Shown: positions 16,990 to 24,853, counted from the first letter of the stretch. The stretch: 64,000 nucleotides of DNA from VRUE01 sp963816785 (GCA_963816785.1 CAWFLL010000002.1:434001-498000), one strand, 5' to 3'. The notes: generated from the sequence alone by a model not told the origin. Program-made: numbers and translations.

Positions 16990-17826
16990 TCAAGCGGCCT
17001 GGGACTTGGCGCGATCAATGGCCGCGCGCACGGGGGGACAGCTGTCGATCAGGCGCTGCGCTGCGGACAGCAGACTCGCGTCATTGAGCAGCATCGCGGT
17101 AAAAGCGTCCTGGCGCTCCTGGTTCAGCTCGCCGAGGATCCGTCCCACCCTGACGACGCTGTTGTTGCTGAGGGCGTCGACCAGATAAATGGTCTCTGGG
17201 ATGAGGTCGCACTCTCCTGCAGCAATGAGTAGCCCTTGCAGCTTCTCATCGTCGAGGAGTCCCTGGATCTCGTCCAGCCGCGACCGATTCTCCAAGAGGA
17301 ACCCCACGCGCGCCAGGGCCTCACCGTCGAGCATCTCAATCACTTGGATCAGGGCGTCGCGTCGGATGCGGCCTCCGAACGCTCCCATGGTGACCCAGTC
17401 CTGTCGTTCGTCGAGGACCCGGGTCACCTCCACGACCTTTGCCTGGTCGATCTGGTCGAGCAGCGCGCCGACGGAGCGCAGGTCCATGACAGCGGCCACA
17501 TCGGCGACGAAGTCCGCCGGAAGCCGGTCGGCGAAGTCCGCGAGCTCATCGGCGGTCAGCAGGCTAGCTGCGCGGCCACTGAGTTGAGCCCCGAGGGCAT
17601 GCTGAGTAAGCCCTGCCGCCACGCGGCTCGGTAGGTGGCGACCGAGGGCGACAATCCGCTCGAAGTGCTCGCGATCAACCGCAAGCAATCGGTCGGCGAT
17701 GGAAGCTCGCAGCTCCCGCAGCTCCCCTGGATCACCCCCCTCCAGGAAGGCCAGCTCATCTGGGTCGATGCTCAGCACGCGAGCGAGCTTGAGTAGCTCG
17801 GCGCGAGTTTCCATCGACGTGTTCAT
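16990..17826 (-). CDS. Conserved-looking helical protein of unknown function (278 aa)
   Basis: I do not recognise a named family. The protein is predicted all-helical and soluble, with repeated helical pairs of roughly 30-35 residues (VAAVMDLRSVGALLDQID, IQVIEMLDGEALARVGFL, EKLQGLLIAAGECDLIP, RVGRILGELNQERQDAF). These resemble the N-terminal superhelical domain of MgtE-type magnesium channels, but no channel domain is present. The ATG overlaps the stop of a 65-residue upstream gene (ATGA), so the two form a coupled pair. The module lies between two direct repeats derived from a thiolase 3' end, suggesting arrival by recombination. Confidence 0.7.
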   Translation of the reverse strand: MNTSMETRAELLKLARVLSIDPDELAFLEGGDPGELRELRASIADRLLAVDREHFERIVALGRHLPSRVAAGLTQHALGAQLSGRAASLLTADELADFADRLPADFVADVAAVMDLRSVGALLDQIDQAKVVEVTRVLDERQDWVTMGAFGGRIRRDALIQVIEMLDGEALARVGFLLENRSRLDEIQGLLDDEKLQGLLIAAGECDLIPETIYLVDALSNNSVVRVGRILGELNQERQDAFTAMLLNDASLLSAAQRLIDSCPPVRAAIDRAKSQAA

Positions 17827-18020
17827 ATGCCGAGCACCCTTCGAGTGATGCCGCGCAGCACGTGCGGCACGTGATCGAGAGCGGCCGCGGTGGCGGCGGC
17901 GATCTCATCGGCCTGACGCTTCTCGGCGTCCGCAGCGAGCGCCTCGATCCTCCCGATCGCTTCAGGGTGTACGCCTGCGATGCCGGGTGGGATTTGAAGC
18001 GGTTCAGAATGGCTGTTCGT
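17823..18020 (-). CDS. Small helical protein (65 aa), apparent ACG start
   Basis: An open frame ends in an ATGA overlap with the 278-residue gene. Reading back, the first codon after an in-frame stop that follows a ribosome site (GGAGGT at 18026-18031) with 5-base spacing is ACG at 18018-18020; there is no ATG, GTG or TTG. The product would contain IPPGIAGVHPEAIGRIEALA, a charged Ala-rich helix and HVPHVLRGITRRVLGI. A -10 box TAAGCT lies at 18050-18055 on the minus strand. Either ACG is used, or an ATG was lost by mutation or base-calling error. Confidence 0.55.
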   Translation of the reverse strand, partial: TNSHSEPLQIPPGIAGVHPEAIGRIEALAADAEKRQADEIAAATAAALDHVPHVLRGITRRVLGI

Positions 18021-18049
18021 GGTTCACCTCCGAAACAGCGCGAGGCCTG

Positions 18050-18055
18050 AGCTTA
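18050..18055 (-). promoter_or_regulatory. -10 box TAAGCT before the 65-aa gene
   Basis: TAAGCT on the minus strand, about 18 bases upstream of the ribosome site GGAGGT. It supports transcription of the small gene and its partner. Confidence 0.45.
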
Positions 18056-18140
18056 GACGACGTATCGGCGTAGCACCAGGACAAGCGAGCTGAGTGTTCG
18101 CCTCGCCGTCGTAGCTGACCGCGATTCTGTCCAGCCGAGC

Positions 18141-19355
18141 TCATCGGCGGCTACGCGAGACATTTTCGAACAGCGTGGCGAGGCCCTGGCCGACGCCGAC
18201 GCAGAGCGTGGCGATGCCGTAGCGGCCGCCGCGCCGGCGGAGCTCGTGCGCCAGGGTGGTGGTGAGGCGGGCGCCGGAGCAGCCGAGGGGGTGGCCGAGG
18301 GCGATCGCGCCGCCGTTCACGTTGAGGCGGTCCTCGTCGAGCCCGAGCTCGCCGACGCAGGCCAGGACCTGCGACGCGAACGCCTCGTTCAGCTCGATCA
18401 GGTCGATCTGGTCGAGCTCGAGGCCGGCAGCGGCGAGGGCGCGCGGCACGGCCTCGACCGGGCCGATCCCCATGTAGGCGGGGTCGACGCCGGCGACTCC
18501 TGTCGCGACGATCCGCGCCAGTGGCTCCGCCCCGAGCCGCTCGAGGCCGGCCTCCGATGCGACCAGGGCGCAGGCGGCGCCGTCATTGAGGGTCGAGGCG
18601 TTGCCGGCCGTCACAGTTCCGCCGTCGCGGAAGACCGGGGGGAGCGCCGCCATCCGCTCCAGCGAGGCGTCCGGGCGCGGCCCCTCGTCGGCCTCGACCG
18701 TCACGGTCTCGCGGCCCCGCGGAGCGTCCAGCGGGGCGATCTCCTCGGCGAAAGCCCCCCGCTCGGCAGCGGCCACCGCGCGCTGGTGACTGCGCAGCGC
18801 GAACGCGTCCTGCGCCTCCCGCCCGATCCCATACCGCTCCGCGACGTTCTCCGCGGTCTCACCCATCGACACGGTGGAGACGCCGAGCTCCGACATCCGG
18901 GGATTGACGAGGCGCCAGCCCAGGGTCGTGTCGTGCATCGTCTGCTCGCCGCGGGGCAGGCCACGCTCGGGCTTGGCGACGACCCACGGCGCCCGGCTCA
19001 TCGACTCGACTCCGCCGGCCAGGTAGAAGTCGCCCTCGCCGAGCTTGGCCGCGCGGGCCGCGGCGTTGACCGCCTCCAGGCCGGAAGCGCAGAGCCGGTT
19101 GACCGTGGCTCCGGGGATGCTCTCCGGCAGGCCCGCCAGCAGCGCCGCCATCCGCGCCACATCGCGGTTGTCCTCGCCGCTCTGGTTCGCTGCTCCGAAA
19201 TAGATATCGGTTATCTGCTCCGGGTCGATCCCGGTTCGCTCGACCGTCGCCCCGATCACATGCGCCGCCAGGTCGTCCGGGCGGACGCCGGACAGCACCC
19301 CTCGGTAGGAGCCCATCGGGGTGCGGACCGCGTCGATCAGAAATGCCTCTGACAT
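18141..19355 (-). CDS. Acetyl-CoA acyltransferase (thiolase)
   Basis: A 404-residue thiolase that cleaves 3-ketoacyl-CoA or condenses acetyl-CoA. All catalytic elements are present: the nucleophilic Cys in NRLCASGLEAVNAAAR (about residue 90), GGAIALGHPLGCSGAR with the catalytic His, and the C-terminal Cys in LCVGVGQGLATLFEN. The start at 19355 (SEAFLIDAVRTPMGSYRG) gives the standard thiolase N-terminus. It lies about 1.3 kb from the beta-oxidation run on the same strand and was probably contiguous with it before the 16990-18020 module intervened. Confidence 0.95.
   Translation of the reverse strand: MSEAFLIDAVRTPMGSYRGVLSGVRPDDLAAHVIGATVERTGIDPEQITDIYFGAANQSGEDNRDVARMAALLAGLPESIPGATVNRLCASGLEAVNAAARAAKLGEGDFYLAGGVESMSRAPWVVAKPERGLPRGEQTMHDTTLGWRLVNPRMSELGVSTVSMGETAENVAERYGIGREAQDAFALRSHQRAVAAAERGAFAEEIAPLDAPRGRETVTVEADEGPRPDASLERMAALPPVFRDGGTVTAGNASTLNDGAACALVASEAGLERLGAEPLARIVATGVAGVDPAYMGIGPVEAVPRALAAAGLELDQIDLIELNEAFASQVLACVGELGLDEDRLNVNGGAIALGHPLGCSGARLTTTLAHELRRRGGRYGIATLCVGVGQGLATLFENVSRSRR
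18163..18206 (+). repeat. 44-bp direct repeat, copy 2 (within intact thiolase)
   Basis: It lies inside the 3' end of the intact thiolase gene and is 41/44 identical to 16855-16898. Confidence 0.8.
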
Positions 19356-19447
19356 CCGGCCGAACCGTATCCTGGTGACATGAGTGCGGTGCGAGCAAGC
19401 GTGCTTTTCTGGTTGATCGCGCCGCGAGCAAAGCACGAAAGGTTGTG

Positions 19448-19741
19448 ATGGGTTTCGTCCTCGGTACGGTCGGTTTGCTGCTCTTTCTGGCTGTGGTGCT
19501 GGTGTTCGTCGCTCACCTCAGCCAGCGCAGGGACGTCGAGTTGGTCGATTGGAAGCCGACCCGCTCGCCCGAGGTCGAGGTCCAGAACGAGATCGACGAC
19601 ATCCGGCAGATGGTCGAGGCCCAGAACGAGATGCGGCGGCGCCGCGGCGCGCCCGAGATCGACGAGGAGCGGCTGCGAGCCGAGGTCGAGGTGGAAGAGC
19701 TTGAGCGCCTGCGCCGCGGTGATCGGTTCCAGGCCGAGTGA
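19448..19741 (+). CDS. Small membrane-anchored coiled-coil protein
   Basis: About 97 residues: one N-terminal membrane helix (FVLGTVGLLLFLAVVLVFVA) followed by a charged, Glu/Arg-rich cytoplasmic tail likely to form a coiled coil (NEIDDIRQMVEAQNEMRRRR and EERLRAEVEVEELERLRR). No family recognised. A GTG directly before the ATG could also serve as start. The next gene begins 6 bp later, so the two are probably one transcript, divergent from the thiolase. Confidence 0.65.
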   Translation: MGFVLGTVGLLLFLAVVLVFVAHLSQRRDVELVDWKPTRSPEVEVQNEIDDIRQMVEAQNEMRRRRGAPEIDEERLRAEVEVEELERLRRGDRFQAE

Positions 19742-19747
19742 GGCCGG

Positions 19748-20236
19748 GTGGCGCGGGCGCTGATCGTCGGCTGCGGCTGCCGTGGACGCCTCCTTGGCGA
19801 GCGCCTGCTGGCCGAGGGATGGGCGGTCCGCGGGACGAGCCGCGGTGAGGCCAGGCTGGTTCCGATTCGCGAGACCGGCATCGAGCCCGTGCTGGCCGAC
19901 CCGGCCATGCCGGGGACGATCCTCGACCTTCTCGGCGACGTCGCGGTGATCCTCTGGCTGCTGGGCTCGGCGGAGGCTGACGGAGAGGAGGCGAGTGCCC
20001 TCCACGGTTCCAAGCTCGAGCGCGTCCTCGAACGGCTCGTCGAAACTCCTGTCAGGGGGGTCGTCTACGAGGGAGCCGGGTCAGTCGGCCCCGATGCGCT
20101 CGCATCCGGGAGGCGCGCGGTCGAGAGCGCCGCAGGGACGTGGCGCATCCCGGCAGAGGTGGTGGCAGCCGATCCTGCTGATCCGGAAGCCTGGGCGGGG
20201 GCGATGGCCGCGGCGGTCAGGCGGCTGGTGGCCTGA
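19748..20236 (+). CDS. Small Rossmann-like NAD(P)-binding protein
   Basis: A GTG-started 162-residue protein beginning ARALIVGCGCRGRLLGERLL, a beta-alpha-beta nucleotide-binding start with a glycine-rich loop, followed by SRGEARLVPIRETGIEPVLAD and VAVILWLLGSAEAD, as in atypical NAD-dependent epimerase/YeeZ-like proteins. It is shorter than full epimerases and lacks a Tyr-Lys catalytic pair, so a sugar epimerase role is doubtful. It is co-oriented 6 bp after the membrane-anchored small protein. Confidence 0.65.
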   Translation: MARALIVGCGCRGRLLGERLLAEGWAVRGTSRGEARLVPIRETGIEPVLADPAMPGTILDLLGDVAVILWLLGSAEADGEEASALHGSKLERVLERLVETPVRGVVYEGAGSVGPDALASGRRAVESAAGTWRIPAEVVAADPADPEAWAGAMAAAVRRLVA

Positions 20237-20263
20237 GCCGGCACGCCCGCGGGGTCAAAGGTC

Positions 20264-20269
20264 TAAACT
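20264..20269 (+). promoter_or_regulatory. -10 box TAAACT before peroxiredoxin gene
   Basis: TAAACT lies 50 bases before the ATG. The gene also has a ribosome site (AAAGGAG, about 20305-20311). This makes a conventional leader of roughly 40 bases, in contrast to the many leaderless starts elsewhere in the window. Confidence 0.45.
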
Positions 20270-20319
20270 CGGATAGGAATTTAGGTGATGCCGGACAGCG
20301 CACCCAAAGGAGCGATCCC

Positions 20320-20991
20320 ATGAGTCTGCAGCTTGGAGACGTAGCACCGGATTTCGAGGCCGACACGACCCAGGGCCCAATCAAGTTCCACGACTGGATC
20401 GGCGACTCCTGGGCCATTCTGTTCTCCCACCCGAAAGACTTCACGCCCGTCTGCACGACGGAGCTTGGGTACATGGCGAAGATCGAGCCTGACTTCAAGA
20501 GACGAAATGTGAAAGTCATCGGGCTCTCCGTCGACCCACTCGAAAATCACGAGGAGTGGGTGAAGGACATCGAGGAAACCCAGGGCTTCGCGCCGAACTA
20601 CCCAATCGTCAGCGACGCGGACTTCCACGTCTCCAAGCTCTACGGGATGCTCCCGGCCGACGTTTCCGGCGACAGCGCGGATCGCACGCCTGCCGACAAC
20701 CAGACCGTGCGCAACGTCTTCGTCATCGGCCCCGACAAGAAAATCAAACTCATCCTTGTCTATCCGATGACGACCGGACGGAACTTCGATGAGGTTCTGC
20801 GGGTGATCGACTCGCTCCAGCTCACCGCCGATCACAAAGTCGCGACGCCGGCCAACTGGCAGGACGGCGACGACGTGATCATCGCGGGCTCGGTCACGAA
20901 CGATCAGGCAAAGGAGATCTACCCGGACGGATGGGAAGAGCCGCGTCCGTATATCCGGATCGTTCCCCAGCCCGAGAAGGAGAAGGTCTAG
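20320..20991 (+). CDS. 1-Cys peroxiredoxin (Prx6 family)
   Basis: A 223-residue thiol peroxidase. The peroxidatic Cys lies in HPKDFTPVCTTELGYMAKIE (PxxxTxxC, about residue 47) and the conserved Arg in NQTVRNVFVIGPDKKIKL. The long C-terminal extension with YPMTTGRNFDEVLRVIDSLQ is typical of Prx6-type enzymes, which reduce hydroperoxides using an external thiol for regeneration. No second resolving Cys is evident. Its 3' end overlaps the convergent Nudix gene by 4 bp. Confidence 0.95.
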   Translation: MSLQLGDVAPDFEADTTQGPIKFHDWIGDSWAILFSHPKDFTPVCTTELGYMAKIEPDFKRRNVKVIGLSVDPLENHEEWVKDIEETQGFAPNYPIVSDADFHVSKLYGMLPADVSGDSADRTPADNQTVRNVFVIGPDKKIKLILVYPMTTGRNFDEVLRVIDSLQLTADHKVATPANWQDGDDVIIAGSVTNDQAKEIYPDGWEEPRPYIRIVPQPEKEKV

Positions 20992-21542
20992 CCGAGGCGG
21001 TCCAGCAGGTGGGCGAGGATCCTCGCCGTCGCCCCCCAGATCAGGTGGCCCTCGACCTCGTAGGTCGGGGTGTGAATCGGGACGCCGCGGCGGACCAGGC
21101 GGCGCATCGCGTACCCCTGGCCGAGGACCTCGAGCGAGAAGGTGAGGAGCGTCTCGACCTCGTCGGGGTTGGGCCGCAGGTCGAGCTCGGACGGGTCGGG
21201 GATCCGGCCGACGAAGGGGTGGACGCGGTACCCGGTGACGAAGGTCGCGGTGGGGGGCAGGGCGCCGCTCAGCTCGACGTCGCCGGGCGCGAGCGCGATC
21301 TCCTCCTCGGCCTCGCGGAGCGCGGTCCGGGCCAGGTCGGGGTCGCCGGGGTCCTGCCTCCCCCCAGGAAACGAGATCTCACCGGCGTGGCGGCGAAGGT
21401 CGGAGCGGCGCTCGGTGAAGATCAGGCCGGGGCTCTCGGGCCAGCCGTAGAGCGGCAGCAGGACGGCGGCGTCGGTGTCGCCGCGGACCTCGATCGCGCT
21501 CGCCTCCTCGGGGGAGAGCAGGAGGTCGGAGAGGCTGGTCAG
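20988..21542 (-). CDS. Nudix hydrolase, CoA pyrophosphatase-like
   Basis: About 184 residues with the Nudix box GGRQDPGDPDLARTALREAEEEIAL and the upstream SFPGG element of NUDT7/YeaB-type enzymes, which cleave coenzyme A to phosphoadenosine and phosphopantetheine. There is no ATG, GTG or TTG near the natural N-terminus. The likely start is CTG at 21542, which overlaps the stop of the SDR gene (CTGA) and follows AGGTGA; the open frame extends much further upstream but antisense to the SDR. Substrate specificity is inferred from the SFPGG context. Confidence 0.85.
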   Translation of the reverse strand: MTSLSDLLLSPEEASAIEVRGDTDAAVLLPLYGWPESPGLIFTERRSDLRRHAGEISFPGGRQDPGDPDLARTALREAEEEIALAPGDVELSGALPPTATFVTGYRVHPFVGRIPDPSELDLRPNPDEVETLLTFSLEVLGQGYAMRRLVRRGVPIHTPTYEVEGHLIWGATARILAHLLDRLG

Positions 21543-22351
21543 ATGATCACCTGGACGGTGCCGCCGTCGACCGACCAGGCGGCGCCGCTGACGTAGGAGG
21601 CGCGCTCCGAGCAGAGGAAGACGATCGCGGCGGCGATCTCGCCGACCTCTGCGAGCCGGCCGATCGGCCGTTTCGCGCCGGCGCTCTCGAGCGCCTCCTC
21701 GCGGCTCGCGGCGCCCGACAACTCCCGCGACTGGTCGAGCAGGCCGCCGGGCTCCATCCAGAGCTCGGCTTCGACCGGCCCGGGGCAGACCGCGTTTACC
21801 AGGACGCCGCTCTTCGCATAGCGGTCCGCGAACAGGCGCGAGAGCGAGAGCTCCGCCGACTTCGCGACCGAGTACTCGGGCATCGCAGCAGAGGGGCGCT
21901 TGCCGGCAGTCGAGCAGACGTTGACGATCCGGCCCCAGCCGCGCTCGGCCATCGGCGGCGCGGCGGCCCGCATCGCCCGCAGCGGCGCCATCACGTTCAG
22001 CTCGTACTGGGCCCGCCAATCCTCGTCGGGGACGTCGTCGAGGTCGCGCCACCGGGCGGCGCCGGCGTTGTTGACGAGGACGTCGAGGGCGCCGAAGCTC
22101 GCGACCGCCGCCGCCAGCATCCGCTCCCCGGCATCGGCCGAGGTGACGTCGAGCGCCAGCGTCTCGACCCCGCCCCCCGCATCCGCCCCGGCCGCGCCCA
22201 CTTCCTCCGCGGCCTCCGCCAGCGCGTCCGCGCTGCGCGCGACCAGCAGCACGCGACCACCCTCGGCGCAGAGCTCGCGCGCCGTCTCGCGGCCGATGCC
22301 GCGGCTGGCGCCGGTGACGACGCAGCCTCGTCCACTCAGGCCGAGATCCAT
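21539..22351 (-). CDS. Short-chain dehydrogenase/reductase
   Basis: A 270-residue classical SDR: cofactor loop VVTGASRGIGRETA, the NNAG motif (LVNNAGAARWRD), catalytic Ser and YxxxK in VCSTAGKRPSA...YSVAKSAELSL, and a C-terminal GAAWSVDGGTVQ. It uses NAD(P)H on an unknown alcohol or ketone. The ATG abuts the stop of the OsmC gene with no gap, and its stop overlaps the Nudix start. It is part of a minus-strand run ATR-OsmC-SDR-Nudix. Confidence 0.92.
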   Translation of the reverse strand: MDLGLSGRGCVVTGASRGIGRETARELCAEGGRVLLVARSADALAEAAEEVGAAGADAGGGVETLALDVTSADAGERMLAAAVASFGALDVLVNNAGAARWRDLDDVPDEDWRAQYELNVMAPLRAMRAAAPPMAERGWGRIVNVCSTAGKRPSAAMPEYSVAKSAELSLSRLFADRYAKSGVLVNAVCPGPVEAELWMEPGGLLDQSRELSGAASREEALESAGAKRPIGRLAEVGEIAAAIVFLCSERASYVSGAAWSVDGGTVQVII

Positions 22352-22753
22352 CTAGACCGGCTCGATCCGGTAGGAGACGGTGACCTCCGTCTCGTGCGCG
22401 AGCACCCGGTGGACCGGGCATTTGCCCGCGACCGCGAGCAGCGACCGGCGCTTCTCCTCGCTCAGCTCAGCCGAGAGGTGGATCAAAGTGGAGAACGACC
22501 TCGGCGTGTATCTCTCGTACTCGACGTCGACCGTCACCTCGACCGCGCCGATCTCCCAGCCCTTGCGATTCGCGTACATCTCCATCGTGATCGCGACGCA
22601 GCTGGCGAGGCCGGCGGCCACCAGGCGGGTGGGGGAGGGGCCGGCGTCCTCGCCGCCGGCGGCGGTCGGCTCGTCGACGAGGAGCTGATGATCGCCGCCG
22701 TCGATGTCGACGTCGTGGACGTAACCATGGCGCCGGCGGGCGACGACCCTCAT
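22352..22753 (-). CDS. OsmC/Ohr family protein
   Basis: A 133-residue OsmC-fold protein with the two conserved cysteines in ASCVAITMEMYANRKGW and AVAGKCPVHRVLAHET, which in Ohr/OsmC reduce organic hydroperoxides. The start at 22753 was chosen over a longer open frame because the family begins just before the VVARRRHGYVHDV strand. It lies 4 bp after the cobalamin adenosyltransferase gene and 0 bp before the SDR. The longer spacing between the cysteines and the GPSPTRLVAAGLASC context fit the general OsmC group rather than Ohr proper. Confidence 0.88.
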   Translation of the reverse strand: MRVVARRRHGYVHDVDIDGGDHQLLVDEPTAAGGEDAGPSPTRLVAAGLASCVAITMEMYANRKGWEIGAVEVTVDVEYERYTPRSFSTLIHLSAELSEEKRRSLLAVAGKCPVHRVLAHETEVTVSYRIEPV

Positions 22754-22757
22754 GCGC

Positions 22758-23324
22758 CTACGCCCTGCGCCGGCCCTCGAACAGCGCCGGCTCGTCGACG
22801 TCGGCGAAGCGGGCCAGGGCGTAGGCAAGGTCCGAGGCGCGGTTGACGAAGTGGATCACGGTCTCTCGGGCCAGCTCGCCCGCCTCGTTGAGGGCGCTGA
22901 TGTGGCGCTCGGCGCGGCGGATCGTCGTCCTCGCGACGTCGAGCTGGGCGGAGAGCTGGTTGCCGCCGGGGATCACGAACTGCGGCGGCAGCTCGACCTG
23001 GTCCATGTAGTGGTCGATCCGTCGCTCGAGCTCGGCGACCATCTCATCCGTGGTGCGGCTGATCCCGTCTTCGAGCCGCTCCGCCGCCTCGGGCGCGGTC
23101 GCCAGCTCGGCGCCGGCGATGAAGAGGTCGTCCTGGAGGCGGAGGATGTCGGCGGCGAGCTCGGCCCGCTCGGGCCCGCAGAGTGCGCGGGCGACTCCCA
23201 GCTCGGCGCAGGCCTCGTCGAGAGCGCCGTAGGCCTCGGTGCGGCCATGGTGCTTCGGCACGCGGCCTCCGTACCAGAGCGAGGTGGTGCCGTCGTCGCC
23301 CTTCCGCGTGTAGATCTTGACCAC
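22758..23324 (-). CDS. Cob(I)alamin adenosyltransferase, PduO type
   Basis: A 188-residue enzyme that adenosylates cob(I)alamin using ATP. The N-terminal ATP motif KIYTRKGDDGTTSLWYGG, the RVPKHHGRTEAYGALDE segment and the C-terminal ARTTIRRAERHISAL and FVNRASDLAYALAR motifs are all present. Length is normal. Adenosylcobalamin would serve enzymes such as methylmalonyl-CoA mutase elsewhere in the genome; a cobalamin-type radical SAM gene lies at 57.9 kb but uses a different cofactor form. Confidence 0.94.
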   Translation of the reverse strand: MVKIYTRKGDDGTTSLWYGGRVPKHHGRTEAYGALDEACAELGVARALCGPERAELAADILRLQDDLFIAGAELATAPEAAERLEDGISRTTDEMVAELERRIDHYMDQVELPPQFVIPGGNQLSAQLDVARTTIRRAERHISALNEAGELARETVIHFVNRASDLAYALARFADVDEPALFEGRRRA

Positions 23325-23349
23325 GGCGTGATCCTACGCCGCGCTGAAG

Positions 23350-24642
23350 TCAACCAAAAACCGGGTTGAAGACCAGCCCGGTCAATACCTTCGGGAAGAA
23401 GTAGGTTGACTTCGGCGGCATGTTCTCCTCGCTTTCGGAGATCGCGCGGACCTGATCGACCGGGATCGGGCGGAGGATGAACGCGACGTCGTAGGCGCCG
23501 TCCTCGATCAGAGCGAGCGAGTCCTCGACGCTCTTCGCGTAGCCGATCCCCCGCTTGGCGAGGATGTCATCTTCGCTCATCCCGGCGATCCCCTTCAGGA
23601 CGAGGGTCTCGAGGATCGCCGCGTCGAGGCGTCGATATGCCTCCGGCCTGCCCGCGAGCTGCTCGTCGAGCGCGGCGATCGCCGAGTCCTTCAGCCGCAA
23701 CCGGAAGCCGCGCTGGTGGTGGGAGTCGTAGAGGCCGTACACGCCCACGCCCTCCTCGCCGAGGGGGTCGAGCTGCTCGGTCTCCACCTCGGTCACCTCG
23801 AACAGCTCGCGCAGCCCCTCGCCAAGCCGCTGTTGGCGGTCCGAATCTGCGGCGATGCCGGAGAGCAGGCGATGGGTGGGGAACACGGTCAGGCCCGGGT
23901 CGTCGAGCCCGGTCAGCGCCATCAGGGTGAAGTTGTGATCGCCCTCGCCGCCGATCTCGTCGCGGTAGGCGATCGCCGTCTCGTAGCGGTGGTGGCCGTC
24001 GGCGATCAGCAGCTGGGCGCCGGTCAGCAGCGCGTGGACCTCGGCGTGGATCTCGGGGTCACCGACCCGCCAGACCCTGGTCACGGTGCCGGATTCGTCG
24101 GTTGCCTCGCCCCAGGGCTCCTCTCCCTCGACCGCGGGGGCGACCAGCGGCCAGGGGTCGGCGGTGGCGAGCGAGAAGATCGGCGAGAGGTTGTGGCGGG
24201 TGGCGCGGGTCAGGTCGAGCCTGTCCTTCTTCGGCCCCGGCAGGGTGCGCTCGTGGGGGAGGATCTGGCCGGCGTCGAAGTCCTCGACCCGGACCCTGGC
24301 CAGGATCCCGTGGCGGGTGCGGGCCTCGCCATCGGGCCCGGTGTAGTCCTGCGTCATCGCCCAGATCGCGGGCTCGGTGTCGCTGACCAGCGCTCCCGCC
24401 TCGCGCCAGGCATCCATCGTCCTCGCGGCCCGCTCGTAGGGGTCGTCGCCGGTCTCGGTGGGGCCGGACTCCCCGTACGGCTTCGGCAGGTCGATCGCGA
24501 CCGCGTTGTACGGTGAGCGCTCCAGCAGCGCCGCCCGCTGGGCCGTGTCGATCACGTCGTAGGGCGGCGCGGCGACCTTGTCGAGGGACCCGACGACACC
24601 GAGGTCGTAGTGGGTCGCGAAGATCGGGCGGACGTCGGCCAT
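23350..24642 (-). CDS. DUF1015 family protein
   Basis: A 430-residue cytoplasmic protein of the DUF1015 family, recognisable by ADVRPIFATHYDLGVVGSLDKVAAPPYDVID at the N-terminus (family start with the PYDVI motif), the GHHRYETA segment (ADGHHRYETAIAYRDE, about residue 215) and the C-terminal FILRPIPVDQVRAISESEENMPPKSTYFFPK. The family is widespread in bacteria and archaea with no established biochemical role that I can state. It is monocistronic here, with a large palindrome about 35 bp upstream of its start. Confidence 0.9.
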   Translation of the reverse strand: MADVRPIFATHYDLGVVGSLDKVAAPPYDVIDTAQRAALLERSPYNAVAIDLPKPYGESGPTETGDDPYERAARTMDAWREAGALVSDTEPAIWAMTQDYTGPDGEARTRHGILARVRVEDFDAGQILPHERTLPGPKKDRLDLTRATRHNLSPIFSLATADPWPLVAPAVEGEEPWGEATDESGTVTRVWRVGDPEIHAEVHALLTGAQLLIADGHHRYETAIAYRDEIGGEGDHNFTLMALTGLDDPGLTVFPTHRLLSGIAADSDRQQRLGEGLRELFEVTEVETEQLDPLGEEGVGVYGLYDSHHQRGFRLRLKDSAIAALDEQLAGRPEAYRRLDAAILETLVLKGIAGMSEDDILAKRGIGYAKSVEDSLALIEDGAYDVAFILRPIPVDQVRAISESEENMPPKSTYFFPKVLTGLVFNPVFG

Positions 24643-24677
24643 CGGGGCGGAAACCTAGCGGTTCGGCGCGCAGTGGC

Positions 24678-24728
24678 CGACGAGACTGCATTTGGCTCCG
24701 TATAGCGAACACAAATGCAGTCTCGTCG
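24678..24728. repeat. Large perfect palindrome, 17-bp arms
   Basis: Arms 24678-24694 and 24712-24728 are exact inverted repeats around a 17-base spacer. It lies between the divergent DUF1015 gene and tRNA-Pro. There is no T-run. It could be an operator, a REP/MITE-like element or a structured leader of the DUF1015 transcript. Confidence 0.75.
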
Positions 24729-24756
24729 CGGCCATCCCCGCCCGCGGCGGCCGCTC

Positions 24757-24762
24757 TAGACT
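24757..24762 (+). promoter_or_regulatory. -10 box TAGACT of tRNA-Pro
   Basis: TAGACT ends 8 bases before the mature 5' end of tRNA-Pro. Confidence 0.55.
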
Positions 24763-24770
24763 GGGCGCCT

Positions 24771-24844
24771 CGGGGCGTGGCGCAGCCTGGTAGCGCGCGG
24801 CCTTTGGGTGGCCGAGGTCCCCGGTTCAAATCCGGGCGCCCCGA
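24771..24844 (+). tRNA. tRNA-Pro (anticodon TGG)
   Basis: A full cloverleaf of 74 bases: acceptor CGGGGCG/CGCCCCG, D arm GCGC/GCGC, anticodon stem CGGCC/GGCCG with loop TTTGGGT (anticodon TGG), T arm CCCGG/CCGGG with loop TTCAAAT, discriminator A. CCA is not encoded. Confidence 0.97.
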
Positions 24845-24853
24845 TTTCGCAGG

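Noticed and set aside
5770..20270. Shared motif (TA-A-CTC-G) before trxB and the peroxiredoxin gene, suspected redox operator
   Set aside because: The matching core is the TANNNT -10 box followed by C; the same pattern occurs before many unrelated genes (3634, 18050, 24757), so no regulator need be invoked.
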